Shown piece by piece: positions 16,543-25,989 of a stretch of DNA of 64,000 nt. Location of the stretch: the NCBI RefSeq assembly GCF_017329605.1, contig NZ_JAFMTY010000004.1, positions 1 to 64,000 of the forward strand. Reading direction: 5' to 3'. Under the pieces are notes generated by a model. The model was not told the DNA's origin, did not search any database, and worked only from the letters and a program-made list of their open reading frames with translations. Within the stretch, counting starts at the first letter, position 1, and each line of letters begins with the position of its first letter. Source of the DNA: Alicyclobacillus fructus (GTDB taxonomy: Bacteria; Bacillota; Bacilli; Alicyclobacillales; Alicyclobacillaceae). The translations under genes and the position numbers were made by a program.

Positions 16543-17820
16543 CTAAGGCGCCAGAGCGCCTTGCATCAGGGCGTATCGCGCCGCCTCGGTTCCCGCCGTG
16601 TGCCCGGTGGAAAACGCGATGGTGATGTTGTAACCGCCGGTATGGGCGTGAACGTCCATCACCTCGCCGGCGAAGAACAGGCCGGCACAGAGCTTGGATT
16701 GCATGGTCTTCGGGTCGATCTCCCTCACATTCACTCCGCCGCCCGTGACGGTGGCTTTCTCGAGGGGAAGTGTCCCGGTCACCGGGAGGCGCAGGTGCTT
16801 CAGGGCTTGCGCCACGGCCAAAAGTGCGCTTTGCGGCGCTTGAGCCAGCTGTACGTCCCCTTCCACGGCTGCCTCGTGCAGAACGAAGGCAGCTAGGCGA
16901 TCCGGCACATGCGATTCGAGCTCCGTGCGTAGTTGTCTCCGCGGATGGCGCCTCTTTGCGTCGTTGAAAAGGGACGTCCATGCCTCCACGCTCGTGTCTG
17001 GCCTCACGTCGATGGTCGCGGTCAACTTGGCAGCGGGCTTTTCCCGCAGAGATACGGACACGTAGTGGCTCGCGCGCAGCGCCGCAGGGCCGCTCAGGCC
17101 GAAGTGGGTGAAGACGAGATCGCCCGGCTCGACGGTGAGCCGTTTGTCGCCGCGCCACAGCGAAAGTTCAATGTCGTAGAGCGACAACCCCTGCAATCGC
17201 CGCTCGCGGATCCACGGGTGATCGGACGTCAGCGGCACGGCGGTGGGGTAAGGGGGTACGAGGGTATGGCCCACCGACGCGGCGAACCGATAGCCGTCGC
17301 CTGTGGAACCGGTCTGAGGCACGCTCGCCCCGCCCGTCGCGATGATGCACGCGGCACCCGGGATCGCCTCGCCGCGTTCCGTTCTGACGCCGACAAATCG
17401 ACCGTGCCGCGCCAGGATTTCCGACACCGGCGTGTTCAAGCGGACGTGCACGCCGAGTTGCTCCATGAATTGCACCACGGCGCGAACCACGGTGCGGGCG
17501 TCGTCGGAGACGGGAAACATGCGGCCGCGATCTTCTTCCTTGAGCCTGACCCCCAAGCCTTCGAAGAACCGAATGATGTCTTCGTTGGAGAAGCGATGGA
17601 ACGACGAATAGAGGAACTTGGGATTGCCCAGGACGTTTTGCATCAGCTCGGGAAGCGGCTTGGCGTTGGTCACGTTACAGCGGCCACCCCCAGAGATGGC
17701 CAACTTGCGCCCAAGCCGATGGCCTTTTTCGAGGAGCATGACTTGGGCGCCGGCTTCGCGGGCCGCGATAGCCGCCATGAGCCCTGCGGGCCCTCCACCA
17801 ATCACCAGAACATCTGCCAT
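16543..17820 (-). CDS. HI0933-type NAD(P)/FAD-dependent oxidoreductase
   Basis: A 425-residue flavoprotein of the HI0933/YhiN family. The N-terminal dinucleotide fold is clear (VIGGGPAGLMAAIAAREAG, residues 5-23), followed by the family hallmark GRKLAISGGGRCNVTNA, then CIIATGGASVPQTGSTGDGY, and a C-terminal TGGGVNVREIDPKTMQSK / GLFFAGEVMDVHAHTGGYN motif. The physiological substrate of the family is not settled. The open frame runs upstream to 18723, but ATG 17820 is where the dinucleotide fold begins. It is probably co-transcribed with the exporter upstream on the same strand, 56 bp away. Confidence 0.88.
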   Translation of the reverse strand: MADVLVIGGGPAGLMAAIAAREAGAQVMLLEKGHRLGRKLAISGGGRCNVTNAKPLPELMQNVLGNPKFLYSSFHRFSNEDIIRFFEGLGVRLKEEDRGRMFPVSDDARTVVRAVVQFMEQLGVHVRLNTPVSEILARHGRFVGVRTERGEAIPGAACIIATGGASVPQTGSTGDGYRFAASVGHTLVPPYPTAVPLTSDHPWIRERRLQGLSLYDIELSLWRGDKRLTVEPGDLVFTHFGLSGPAALRASHYVSVSLREKPAAKLTATIDVRPDTSVEAWTSLFNDAKRRHPRRQLRTELESHVPDRLAAFVLHEAAVEGDVQLAQAPQSALLAVAQALKHLRLPVTGTLPLEKATVTGGGVNVREIDPKTMQSKLCAGLFFAGEVMDVHAHTGGYNITIAFSTGHTAGTEAARYALMQGALAP

Positions 17821-17876
17821 GTCAAAACCGCCCCATTCCTGTCCTGAAGTGTACGGGACGGGGCGGCGATCAGCAA

Positions 17877-18785
17877 CTATGGCGCGTGCGAGAGGAGCAT
17901 CGTGGCGAGGCCGACCAGACAGGCGGCGGAGGCGCTGTAGAGGCTCGGTCGCTCCAATTGGGGGAAGAACATCCAGGACAGGAGCGCGACAAACACGGGT
18001 TCCGAGGCGGCAAGCGTCGCCACGGTGCCCACGGGGATGAACTTTGCGCTGATAAAGAACAGCATAACGCCGCCCGCGCTCGCTGCGCCCGCCGCGACGA
18101 GCCAGGGCGAGAGGTGCCTGCGGTAGTGGCACAAAATCGCCGTGAGCCTGCCCTCGAGGGCGAAGTTGGTGACGCAGGCGAGCGTGGCGACCGCGACGTC
18201 GACCAGCGCGGCGCCTATCGGTTCGGCGCCCGTGGACAAGGCCATCCGGCGGAACACGTGTCCCACGCCCTGCAGGCATGCTGCCGAGATGCCGATGAAA
18301 GCTCCGGAAGAGAACACGGCGCGATCCCGCATGGAACCTCTGCGGTTCTCGAGTGCCAGGAGGGCGATGGCGCCAAGCACGCCCGCGAGGCTCGCGGTGA
18401 CGCGCCACGAGACGCGATCGCCCAAGAGCGCATAGGCCAAGAGGACGGTGATGATGGGGCTCAGCCCTTTGAGGACGGCGCCGCGCACCGCTCCCAGGCG
18501 ATGGACGGCCAGGTAGAGCAGGCGTCGACCAAAAAAGGTGCCGATGATACCCGACAGGCAGGAGAAGGCAAGGGCGCGGCCGCGCAGGGCGAGTTCGAGG
18601 TGTCCGCGCTGGGACACGAGTCCCAGCGGGGCGAGGACCACGAGCACGATGAGGCTGGTCGTCAGCACAGGGAGGAGGCCGCTGTCGGGAGGAGAAGCGT
18701 CGGCCTGTCCTTTTCTGAGGCACACATACGACAGAGCATAGGCGGCTGCGCTCGCGATGGCGGTCAGAAGTCCCGGGGACGTCAC
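17877..18785 (-). CDS. DMT (EamA-like) family transporter
   Basis: A 302-residue protein with about ten hydrophobic helices in two repeats, typical of DMT-superfamily transporters; the substrate is unknown. The second half has a GTVATLAASEPVFVALLSWMFF-like segment corresponding to the EamA helix 8-9 signature. The frame could extend to 18989, but GTG 18785 follows GGGAGGTG at good spacing and begins directly with a membrane helix. It is divergent from the iron alcohol dehydrogenase gene and probably forms an operon with the HI0933-type flavoprotein. Confidence 0.82.
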   Translation of the reverse strand: MTSPGLLTAIASAAAYALSYVCLRKGQADASPPDSGLLPVLTTSLIVLVVLAPLGLVSQRGHLELALRGRALAFSCLSGIIGTFFGRRLLYLAVHRLGAVRGAVLKGLSPIITVLLAYALLGDRVSWRVTASLAGVLGAIALLALENRRGSMRDRAVFSSGAFIGISAACLQGVGHVFRRMALSTGAEPIGAALVDVAVATLACVTNFALEGRLTAILCHYRRHLSPWLVAAGAASAGGVMLFFISAKFIPVGTVATLAASEPVFVALLSWMFFPQLERPSLYSASAACLVGLATMLLSHAP

Positions 18786-18852
18786 GATTTCACCTCCCGT
18801 CGCGGACAACCCATGTGTATGCGGGGCGAGAGGTGGCCAGAACGGAGGGCCT

Positions 18853-18881
18853 TTGGAAATCGGCGTCGAAGTTGTTACAAT
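18853..18881 (+). promoter_or_regulatory. SigA-type promoter of the iron alcohol dehydrogenase gene
   Basis: TTGGAA (18853-18858), a 17-bp spacer and TACAAT (18876-18881), 42 bp before ATG 18924. It is close to consensus and correctly placed. Confidence 0.65.
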
Positions 18882-18923
18882 GAATGAGCTACTGAAAATT
18901 TGTATGCGATGCGAGGGATCGGC

Positions 18924-20090
18924 ATGGAACCTTTTCGCTTTCACAATCCGACGACGCTCTACTACGGCAAGGGGCAGATCGAGAAACACCTGGCGAGCGA
19001 GGTCCTGAAAATCGGACGACGCGTGCTTCTGTTGTACGGTGGAGGCAGCATCAAGCGGTTTGGACTCTACGACAAGGTCATGCGAATTCTGAAGGACGCG
19101 GGCGTCACTGTCTTTGAGCTCGGCGGCGTCGAGCCAAATCCGCGCCTGACGACGGTGTACAAGGGCATCGAGATCTGCCGTCAGAACGACATCGACCTGA
19201 TTCTCGCGGTGGGAGGCGGATCGGTCCTCGACTGCGGCAAGGCCATCGCCATGGGCGTGAAATTCGACGGAGACGTCTGGGATATCTACCAGCGCAAGGC
19301 GCAGGCGACAGGCGCGCTTCCCCTCGGCACGATCCTCACCCTCGCAGCCACCGGATCGGAGATGAACGCGGGCGGCGTGATCACCAATTGGGAGACGAAG
19401 GAAAAGCTCGGCGCCAGCTCACCTTATACGTACCCGGTGTTTTCCTTCTGCGATCCCGAGAACACGTTCACGGTGCCGCGCGACCAGACGGTGTACGGGA
19501 TCTGCGACATGCTCGCGCACTGCTTTGAACACTACTTCCATTCCACGCGCCATGCGCCGCTGCAGCGTCACCTCATCGAGGGCGTGATGCGGACCATCGT
19601 GGAATACGCGAAGCGCGTCGTCGACAACCCGACGGACTACGACGCGCGCGAAACCATCATGTACTGCAGCACGATGGCGCTGAACGGCATGATCTCGATG
19701 GGCATCGTGGGCGATTGGGCTTGCCATGCCATGGAGCACGAGGTGAGCGCCATCTACGACATCCCACACGGAGGCGGCTTGGCCATTCTGTTCCCGCATT
19801 GGATGGACTACGTGAAGAGCACCGACCCGAGCCGGTTTGCGTCGCTGGCCAAGAATGTGTTCCTGGTCGATGGCACGGGCAAGTCGGACGAGGAGTTGGC
19901 CGACATCGCCATCGAGAAGGTGCGCGAGTTCTATCGCGAGATTGGCGCACCCCAGCGCCTGGCGGATTACGGCATCGGCGACGATCAGCTCGAGCGCATG
20001 GCGTCGCAGGCGGTGCGGTTCGGCGAGATCGGCCATTTCCGCAAACTCGGCAAGGAGGACGTGTTGAACATCTTGCGCGCCAGCCTGTGA
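18924..20090 (+). CDS. Iron-containing alcohol dehydrogenase (YugJ/BdhA-like)
   Basis: A 388-residue group III, iron-type alcohol dehydrogenase, probably NAD(P)H-dependent and acting on butanol-like or other primary alcohols and aldehydes. Features: the nucleotide site [17 protein letters not shown] near 95-110, [17 protein letters not shown], and the metal ligands in the [13 protein letters not shown] stretch plus the later [16 protein letters not shown] histidines. Length and sequence fit the butanol dehydrogenase subgroup. The start is ATG 18924 with GAGGGA upstream; an upstream frame from 18900 is less likely. A GC-rich hairpin follows the stop by about 45 bp. Confidence 0.9.
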   Translation: MEPFRFHNPTTLYYGKGQIEKHLASEVLKIGRRVLLLYGGGSIKRFGLYDKVMRILKDAGVTVFELGGVEPNPRLTTVYKGIEICRQNDIDLILAVGGGSVLDCGKAIAMGVKFDGDVWDIYQRKAQATGALPLGTILTLAATGSEMNAGGVITNWETKEKLGASSPYTYPVFSFCDPENTFTVPRDQTVYGICDMLAHCFEHYFHSTRHAPLQRHLIEGVMRTIVEYAKRVVDNPTDYDARETIMYCSTMALNGMISMGIVGDWACHAMEHEVSAIYDIPHGGGLAILFPHWMDYVKSTDPSRFASLAKNVFLVDGTGKSDEELADIAIEKVREFYREIGAPQRLADYGIGDDQLERMASQAVRFGEIGHFRKLGKEDVLNILRASL

Positions 20091-20134
20091 CTTGCCTGTC
20101 CATCTGCGTTCAAATTCTTCCGTTTGCAGCCTTG

Positions 20135-20175
20135 CGGCGAGAGGTTTGCGTTTTGCGTGGAAGCGCCTCTCGCCG
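20135..20175 (+). terminator. Terminator-like hairpin after the iron alcohol dehydrogenase
   Basis: CGGCGAGAGG (20135-20144) pairs perfectly with CCTCTCGCCG (20166-20175) around a 21-nt loop. No T-tract follows, so factor-independent termination would be inefficient. Confidence 0.45.
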
Positions 20176-20215
20176 TAGTGCCTCGTGCGGAAGCCTTGAG
20201 CATCGACCTTCCCTC

Positions 20216-20245
20216 TTGCGTTTCCAAAACGTTTTCGGGTATATT
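20216..20245 (+). promoter_or_regulatory. Promoter of the lacI-family gene
   Basis: TTGCGT (20216-20221), an 18-bp spacer and TATATT (20240-20245). The spacer itself contains the perfect palindrome AAAACGTTTT, which would let a bound LacI-type repressor block RNA polymerase. Confidence 0.65.
20226..20235. promoter_or_regulatory. Operator-like palindrome O1
   Basis: AAAACGTTTT, a perfect 10-bp palindrome with the central CG typical of LacI/GalR operators, placed between the -35 and -10 boxes of the regulator's own promoter. Confidence 0.65.
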
Positions 20246-20281
20246 GTTGCTGACTCGCGAGTGATAGGTTTGTGCGGCCGA

Positions 20282-20289
20282 AAACGTTT
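20282..20289. promoter_or_regulatory. Operator-like palindrome O2
   Basis: AAACGTTT inside CCGAAAACGTTTCGG, centred about 55 bp downstream of O1 and before the start codon. The pair could support cooperative or looping autorepression. Confidence 0.6.
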
Positions 20290-20326
20290 CGGATACGCGG
20301 GAGGCTCGCGAAAGGGGTTTACTGCG

Positions 20327-21325
20327 ATGAGAGTCACCATCCGCGATGTCGCGCGTGCGGCAGGTGTTTCGGTCACCACGGTGTCGAGAGCGCTGAACGG
20401 CGCCGCGGACGTCGGGGAAGAGACGCGCCAGCGTGTGATTGAGGTCGCCAAGCAACTGAACTATCGGCCGAGCCACGTGGCGCGAAGCCTTGTGCTCCGG
20501 AAGAGTCAGAACATCGGGCTTTTGGTGTCCGACTTTCGCAAAGGCGGCCATCATTTTCTCTACGACGTCTTGGTCGGCGTGCACGATACGCTCGCGGAAT
20601 ATGGCTACGATGTCACGCTGGTCAGCACGGATACCGCTCGGCAGCAACTCATCGGCTATGTGGACTTCTGCCGGGCGCGGGGATTGGACGGCGTGATCGT
20701 CATGGGCATTCGACTGGACGACCCGTACGTGGAGGAGGTCGTCGAATCCACGCTGCCGAGCGTCGTGATCGATCTGCCGCTTTTGAGCCGCCACTGCGGC
20801 TACGTGATGACCGACAATGTCAACGGCGCGCGCTACGCGGTGAGACATCTTGTGTCGCGCGGGTGCAGGCGCATCGGGTTCGTGAACGGCGCCGCGCACG
20901 CGGCGGTCAGCCGCGAGCGGCTGAGAGGATTTGAGGAAGCCGTGCGCCAGTACGTGGGGGAGTTCGACGAGCGCCTGGTGGTCTATGGCGATTTTACGCT
21001 CGAGGGAGGACAGCGGGCGCTGGCGGAGCTTCTCGCTCGAGCACCGGATGTGGATGGCGTCTTCTTCGCGAGCGACCTGATGGCCATCGGCGGCATTCAA
21101 CACTGCAAGGCGGCAGGTCTCCGCATTCCGGACGATCTCGCCCTTGTCGGGTTTGACGACATCGATCTCGCCCGCTTTGTCACGCCTGCGCTGACCACGG
21201 TCGCGCAGCCGCGGTACGAGATGGGATGCGAGGCGGCCCGGATGCTCGTCAACATGCTGCAGAAGGGCGAGATGCCGTCGGGCACGCTTTTGCCGCCGCA
21301 ACTCGTCGTGCGCGAGACGGCCTGA
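20327..21325 (+). CDS. LacI-family transcriptional regulator
   Basis: A 332-residue LacI/GalR regulator. The N-terminal helix-turn-helix is canonical (TIRDVARAAGVSVTTVSRAL, residues 4-23) with the hinge-helix region LNYRPSHVARSL, followed by a periplasmic-binding-protein-like sugar-sensing domain ending in the FDDIDLARFVTPALTTVAQP motif. ATG 20327 has AAAGGGG nine bases before it. Four AAACGTTT palindromes occur in or near the gene, two in its own promoter, suggesting autorepression. The next ORF is a remnant of a debranching-enzyme-type gene, so the regulator probably once controlled alpha-glucan or maltodextrin use. The effector is unknown. Confidence 0.9.
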   Translation: MRVTIRDVARAAGVSVTTVSRALNGAADVGEETRQRVIEVAKQLNYRPSHVARSLVLRKSQNIGLLVSDFRKGGHHFLYDVLVGVHDTLAEYGYDVTLVSTDTARQQLIGYVDFCRARGLDGVIVMGIRLDDPYVEEVVESTLPSVVIDLPLLSRHCGYVMTDNVNGARYAVRHLVSRGCRRIGFVNGAAHAAVSRERLRGFEEAVRQYVGEFDERLVVYGDFTLEGGQRALAELLARAPDVDGVFFASDLMAIGGIQHCKAAGLRIPDDLALVGFDDIDLARFVTPALTTVAQPRYEMGCEAARMLVNMLQKGEMPSGTLLPPQLVVRETA

Positions 21326-21428
21326 GCGATTCCAACTGGGGGAGAGGCATCATGAACGGATGGGTCATCAAGGAAGACGACCTGTTTTGGTACGGAGACG
21401 GAGAGGGTCTGAGCGCGCACGGAATTGA

Positions 21429-21436
21429 AAACGTTT
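21429..21436. promoter_or_regulatory. Operator-like palindrome O3
   Basis: AAACGTTT within GAAAACGTTTCC, inside the debranching-gene remnant, about 1.15 kb from O2. Confidence 0.45.
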
Positions 21437-21614
21437 CCGGCCAGCGCGTGGATGGGCGTTGCTTTCAAGAAAGCGGTATCGTGCGCAACTTTGGCGATCG
21501 CGCCGTTCGCCTCGAGATGGTGTACGAGGTGGCCGCTGACTTCGCGGACATGTTCGAGGTTCGGGGGTTTCAGGTCGAGTCGCCGGTTCGCTCACCCCGC
21601 TTGTCGGTGTCCGG

Positions 21615-21622
21615 AAACGTTT
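21615..21622. promoter_or_regulatory. Operator-like palindrome O4
   Basis: AAACGTTT within CCGGAAACGTTTGCG, inside the same remnant, 186 bp from O3. Confidence 0.4.
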
Positions 21623-21795
21623 GCGCGTTCTCCTATGACGCGGAGGATGGGCGCGCATGGGAGACGCGCATCGAACTTCGCGTGAGGGAGTGTAACACCC
21701 AGATTCGGTGGGTTGAGTCGGCTGGCATCGCCCGTGCGGTGTGTGCGTTCACCGTCGAACCAGGCCGTGCGGACACACCTGGCTGCCGGTTGTTG

Positions 21796-21840
21796 CCCAA
21801 CAAACAAGGGGCCCCATTTGGGAGCCCCTTGTTTGTTGGG
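21796..21840 (-). terminator. Terminator hairpin of aconitase
   Basis: A perfect 17-bp inverted repeat (21796-21812 with 21824-21840) around an 11-nt loop, directly after the aconitase stop codon on the minus strand. The stem carries a TTGTTTGTTGGG side; the T-tract after it is poor. Confidence 0.75.
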
Positions 21841-21841
21841 A

Positions 21842-24556
21842 TTACGCGTGCTGCTCGCGCATGAAGTTGCGGAGCACCGTCTGCAGGATGCCGCCGTTCC
21901 GGTAGTAGTCCACCTCGATGTCGCTGTCGAGGCGAACGAGCGCCTGGAACGTGAACGACGATCCGTCCTCGCGCGTGACTTCGACCGTGACGGTCTGGCG
22001 CGGCTTCAGGTCGTTCGACAGCCCCTTGATGGTGTACGTCTCGCGGCCCGTCAAGCCGAGCGTCTCGGCGTTCTGACCGTCGATGAACTCGAGCGGAAGC
22101 ACGCCCATGCCGACGAGGTTGCTGCGGTGGATGCGCTCGAAGCTCTCCGCGATGACCGCCTTGACGCCGAGCAGATAGGTGCCCTTCGCCGCCCAGTCGC
22201 GGGAGGACCCTGTTCCATACTCCTTGCCGGCGATGACCACGAGCGGCGTGCCGTCCGCCTTGTACTTCATCGCCGCGTCATAAATCGGCATGACCTCTCC
22301 GGTCGGGAAGTAGGTCGTATAACCGCCCTCGGTACCCGGAGCCACCTTGTTGCGAATGCGGATGTTGGCAAACGTGCCGCGCATCATGACCTCGTGGTTG
22401 CCGCGGCGGGAACCGTACGAGTTGAACTCATGCGGCTTGACGCCCTTCTGCTGCAGGTACTGGCCCGCAGGGCTCGACGGGGCAATGCTGCCGGCGGGCG
22501 AGATGTGGTCGGTCGTCACGGAGTCGCCCAAGTACGCCAGCACGCGGGCGCCGCGAATCTCCTCGATGTCCGGCACGTTCTCCGACAGGCCCTCGAAGAA
22601 CGGCGGCTCCTGGATGTACGTGGAGTTTGGATCCCACTCGTACAGTTCGCCTTTCGGCACGTCGAGCTTGTTCCACCGCTCGTTCCGGTTGAACACGCTC
22701 TCGTATTCCTTCTTGAACATCTCCGGATTGATGATCTGTCGAATGACAGCCTGAATCTCCTCGTTCGACGGCCAGATGTCCTTCAGATAGACATCGTTGC
22801 CATTCGCGTCCTTGCCAATCGGCTCGTTGACGAGATCGATGTCGACCGTGCCAGCAATCGCGTACGCGACGACGAGCGGAGGCGACGCGAGGTAGTTGGC
22901 GCGCACGAGCGAGTGGATGCGGCCTTCAAAGTTGCGGTTGCCGGACAGCACGGCGGACACCAGGAGGTCGTTCTCCTGAATCGCCTTGGCCACCTCTTCC
23001 GGCAGCGGACCGCTGTTTCCGATACACGTGGTGCAGCCGTAGCCGACGACGTCAAAGCCGAGCTTGGACAGCGGCTCAAGCAGCCCTGCGCGCTCCAGAT
23101 AATCGGTCACGACGCGGGATCCGGGCGCGAGCGACGTCTTCACGTAGCGCGGCGTTTTGAGCCCTTTCTCCACGGCCTTTTTCGCCAGAAGCCCAGCGCC
23201 AATCATCACGGACGGGTTGGACGTGTTGGTGCAGCTCGTAATGGCGGCGATCACGACCGCGCCATGATGGAGCTCCGCTTCCTGACCGTCGGCGTATTTG
23301 ACGACGGCCTTCTTGTCGCGCTGGTCCGCGAGGCCAAAGCCGCCTTCGGAGACGGGCTTCTCGAGGGCCGCTTCAAAGTTCTTCTTCATGTCGGAGAGGA
23401 AGATCTTATCCTGCGGCCGCTTCGGACCAGCCATCGTCGGCTGAACCGAGCCGAGATCCAGCTCCAGCGTGTCGGTGAAGACGGGATCCGGCATGTCGTC
23501 CGTGCGGAACATGCCCTGCGCCTTGGCGTAAGCCTCGACGAGCTGAATGAGCGACTCGTCGCGACCCGTGAGGCGGAGATAGTCGAGCGTCGCCTGGTCA
23601 ATGGGGAAGAAGCCCATCGTCGCGCCGTACTCGGGCGCCATATTCGCGATGGTCGCGCGGTCCGCGACGCTAATGTTCGAGAGGCCGGCGCCGTAGAACT
23701 CGACGAACTTGCCGACCACGCCTTTCTTGCGCAACATGTTCACGACGGTCAGGGCGAGATCGGTCGCGGTAGCGCCCTCGGGCAGCTTGCCCGTCAGCTT
23801 GAATCCGATCACTTCGGGCTGCACGAAGTACAGCGGCTGACCGAGCATGCACGCCTCGGCCTCAATGCCGCCGACGCCCCAGCCCAGCACGCCGACGCCG
23901 TTGATCATCGTGGTGTGCGAGTCGGTGCCGACCAGGCTGTCCGGGAAGATGACCTGTTCGCCGTCGACGGTGCGCTCCTGTACCACGCGGGCGAGATATT
24001 CCAGGTTGACCTGATGCACGATGCCCATGCCCGGCGGCACCGCGCGGAAGTTGTCGAACGCGGTCTGTGCCCAGCGGAGGAAGCGATAGCGCTCTTCGTT
24101 GCGCTCAAACTCCTTGGCGATGTTGAATTCGAGCGCTTCTTTCGATCCGAACGCGTCCACCTGAACGGAGTGGTCAATGACGAGATCGACCGGAATCAGC
24201 GGATTGATCCGCTTTGGATTGCCGCCCAACTTGTGCATGGCCGTGCGCATCGCGGCCAAATCCACGACGACGGGAACGCCGGTAAAATCCTGCAACAGGA
24301 TGCGCGCCGGCTTAAAGGGGACCTCGGATTTCGCCGGGTTGGCGGCATTCCAATTCGCGAGCTCTCGCACGTGCTCTTCGGTGATCACACGGCCGTCGTA
24401 CTGGCGGAGCACCGATTCGAGCAGAATTTTGATGGAAATGGGGAGGCGGGAGATGTCGGCCACGCCCTGCTCCTGAAGAGCGTCGAGGCGGTAGTAGGTA
24501 TAGGACTTCCCGCCAACGGTGAGGGTCTGTTTGGATTGGAACAGATTGGCGCCCAC
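21842..24556 (-). CDS. acnA: Aconitate hydratase AcnA
   Basis: A 904-residue, cytoplasmic [4Fe-4S] aconitase of the AcnA/IRP1 type that interconverts citrate and isocitrate in the TCA cycle. Cluster cysteines are visible in the [18 protein letters not shown] segment and the [14 protein letters not shown] segment. The N-terminal [17 protein letters not shown]-like region, the [21 protein letters not shown] block and the C-terminal swivelling domain with [15 protein letters not shown] are complete. The length is typical. The start is GTG 24556, after AAGGAG. It is a single-gene unit; in Bacillus the homologue (citB) is catabolite-controlled, but I see no clear operator upstream. Confidence 0.96.
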   Translation of the reverse strand: MGANLFQSKQTLTVGGKSYTYYRLDALQEQGVADISRLPISIKILLESVLRQYDGRVITEEHVRELANWNAANPAKSEVPFKPARILLQDFTGVPVVVDLAAMRTAMHKLGGNPKRINPLIPVDLVIDHSVQVDAFGSKEALEFNIAKEFERNEERYRFLRWAQTAFDNFRAVPPGMGIVHQVNLEYLARVVQERTVDGEQVIFPDSLVGTDSHTTMINGVGVLGWGVGGIEAEACMLGQPLYFVQPEVIGFKLTGKLPEGATATDLALTVVNMLRKKGVVGKFVEFYGAGLSNISVADRATIANMAPEYGATMGFFPIDQATLDYLRLTGRDESLIQLVEAYAKAQGMFRTDDMPDPVFTDTLELDLGSVQPTMAGPKRPQDKIFLSDMKKNFEAALEKPVSEGGFGLADQRDKKAVVKYADGQEAELHHGAVVIAAITSCTNTSNPSVMIGAGLLAKKAVEKGLKTPRYVKTSLAPGSRVVTDYLERAGLLEPLSKLGFDVVGYGCTTCIGNSGPLPEEVAKAIQENDLLVSAVLSGNRNFEGRIHSLVRANYLASPPLVVAYAIAGTVDIDLVNEPIGKDANGNDVYLKDIWPSNEEIQAVIRQIINPEMFKKEYESVFNRNERWNKLDVPKGELYEWDPNSTYIQEPPFFEGLSENVPDIEEIRGARVLAYLGDSVTTDHISPAGSIAPSSPAGQYLQQKGVKPHEFNSYGSRRGNHEVMMRGTFANIRIRNKVAPGTEGGYTTYFPTGEVMPIYDAAMKYKADGTPLVVIAGKEYGTGSSRDWAAKGTYLLGVKAVIAESFERIHRSNLVGMGVLPLEFIDGQNAETLGLTGRETYTIKGLSNDLKPRQTVTVEVTREDGSSFTFQALVRLDSDIEVDYYRNGGILQTVLRNFMREQHA

Positions 24557-24761
24557 CTTGACTCACTCCTTCTCTCTGGTTTCTGTCTCTATTTTGCGAC
24601 GCAACCCTCGAGTCTGTCGAATCCTCATCCAGATCGCCGATACCGATATCGAAAACCTGCGAGAGGCGAGGGCTTGGAAGCGTTCGCACGAGACGAATCC
24701 TCTGTCACTCTACTACCATGGAGGAATTTACGCAAGGCGAGGGGACGGGGTGTCCTGTGCG

Positions 24762-24788
24762 AAGAAAAACCCGGCCGCAAGGGCCGGG
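24762..24788 (-). terminator. Rho-independent terminator of the tagO/wecA-type gene
   Basis: A CCCGGCC/GGCCGGG stem (24770-24776 and 24782-24788), followed on the minus strand by TTTTTCTTC. It lies 11 bases after the stop codon at 24800. Confidence 0.8.
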
Positions 24789-24799
24789 CGGGCCATCCA

Positions 24800-25765
24800 T
24801 CATCCTCTGTTCAAGAGCAGGACCAGCATCGACACCAGGGAGAAACAAGCGCTGATGAGGTAGACGACGGTCACCGTCTGAACCTGCGTGAGTCCCAGGC
24901 GCAAGAGCCAGTGGTGCACGTGGTTCTGGTCTGGCTTGTACACCGGGCGGCCAGCCCGAGCCCGCAGGAAAACGACGCGAACCGCGTCGAAGATGGGTAC
25001 ACCCAACGCGAGAATCGGCACACCGATGGACACGACGGTCGCGGATTTGAATGCGCCGACCGACGCAATCGACGCGAGCAGATAGCCCAAAACGGTCGAT
25101 CCCGCGTCGCCCATGATGATTCGCGCAGGATAGAAGTTGTGGCGCAGGAAACCCACGGCGGCTCCTGTCACCGCAATTGCAAACCAAGCCGACGCGCTGT
25201 CGCCCTTGATGAGCGCAACAAAGAACAGCGTCGTCGCGGAGATGGCCGCGATGCCTGCGGCGAGGCCGTCGACGCCGTCGAGAAAGTTGAAGACGTTCGT
25301 CACGCCGACAATCCACAACAGCGTGAGGAAGAGCGAAAGGTACGGGGGAATGGCCACGAAATGGTGGCCTCCGAAGGGGGACGTGAATCCCTGGATCGCT
25401 CCGCCGAAGAGCGGCACCATGAGCGCCGCGAGGATTTGAACCACGAAGCGAATGCCGACGGAGAAATCTTTGCCCCGCGTCTTATAGTAGTCGTCCAGAA
25501 GGCCTATCACGAACAGCATCGCGGCGCCGATCATGACGCCGATGTATGGCGTTTTCAGCCAGTCCCTCCAGAAGGCACCTGCGAGACATGCCCCGAGCAC
25601 GCCTGCGAAGATGGCGGCTCCGCCGAGCAGAGGGAGCGGATCCCGATGAATCTTTCGCTCGTTCGGAAGATCGACAAAACGGTACCGTAGCGCGAGTTTT
25701 CGCATGTGCGGCGCCAGCATGTAGGCCAGCGCGAAAGCGACGATTCCCGACAGCCAAAGGGGCAT
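24800..25765 (-). CDS. Undecaprenyl-phosphate GlcNAc-1-phosphate transferase (TagO/WecA type)
   Basis: A 321-residue polytopic membrane enzyme of the MraY/WecA family that transfers a sugar-1-phosphate, usually GlcNAc, from UDP-sugar to undecaprenyl phosphate, starting teichoic acid or other wall-polymer synthesis. Motifs: the loop RKIHRDPLPLLGG near 37-49, LLDDYYKTR, the NFLDGVDGLAAG active-site block, RIIMGDAGSTVLGYLLA, and the C-terminal HVHHWLLRLG. The final motif is the WecA/TagO version and distinguishes it from MraY. The start is ATG 25765 after AGGGAGAG. No other wall-polymer genes are next to it. Confidence 0.92.
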   Translation of the reverse strand: MPLWLSGIVAFALAYMLAPHMRKLALRYRFVDLPNERKIHRDPLPLLGGAAIFAGVLGACLAGAFWRDWLKTPYIGVMIGAAMLFVIGLLDDYYKTRGKDFSVGIRFVVQILAALMVPLFGGAIQGFTSPFGGHHFVAIPPYLSLFLTLLWIVGVTNVFNFLDGVDGLAAGIAAISATTLFFVALIKGDSASAWFAIAVTGAAVGFLRHNFYPARIIMGDAGSTVLGYLLASIASVGAFKSATVVSIGVPILALGVPIFDAVRVVFLRARAGRPVYKPDQNHVHHWLLRLGLTQVQTVTVVYLISACFSLVSMLVLLLNRG

Positions 25766-25800
25766 ACGTTTCTCTCCCTAGCTCGTGTCATTCCACGGCA

Positions 25801-25806
25801 ATTATA
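25801..25806 (-). promoter_or_regulatory. Probable -10 box of the tagO/wecA-type gene
   Basis: A consensus TATAAT on the minus strand, about 36 bp before the start codon. I could not find a convincing -35 hexamer at 16-18 bp. Confidence 0.45.
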
Positions 25807-25989
25807 CTAAACCGGACCCTGCCGGGCTATACTGCAATCTGTGTCTTTTCAGGGGCCAAAGTATGTCGGTTGGATGACAAATCAGGCGCAGCCATTGAGT
25901 TTCGGCCTTCGCTTTGCAACGATAGTGAACGGAAAGATGGGTCAACGCGGGGACATTTGTGGCCTCAAGGCGAAGGATGTGATGATCCG

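Larger units (their letters stand above)
21352..21864 (+). pseudogene. Remnant of a glycogen debranching (GDE N-terminal domain) gene
   Basis: A 170-codon ORF with a good GGGGGAGAG site before ATG 21352. Residues 62-73 (ADFADMFEVRGF) and the surrounding sequence are diagnostic of the N-terminal domain of amylo-alpha-1,6-glucosidase-type debranching enzymes. The expected upstream block, with a D-T-R-Y-L-S-type motif, seems missing between about residues 20 and 27, and everything after about residue 145 is gone: the frame runs into the aconitase terminator and ends inside the aconitase gene. A complete enzyme is usually over 600 residues. I read this as a decayed gene kept behind its LacI-type regulator. 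The remaining protein, if made, would lack the catalytic domain. Confidence 0.7.

Noticed and set aside
24557-24799. Searched for a promoter and operator of aconitase
   Set aside because: A CGATATCG palindrome is present, but no clear -35/-10 pair or catabolite-response element could be placed, so none is annotated.
21713-25690. A very long plus-strand open frame opposite aconitase and the TagO/WecA-type gene
   Set aside because: It is antisense to two well-supported genes, its translation is Arg/His/Val/Asp-rich without domains, and such shadows are common in GC-rich DNA with strong codon bias.
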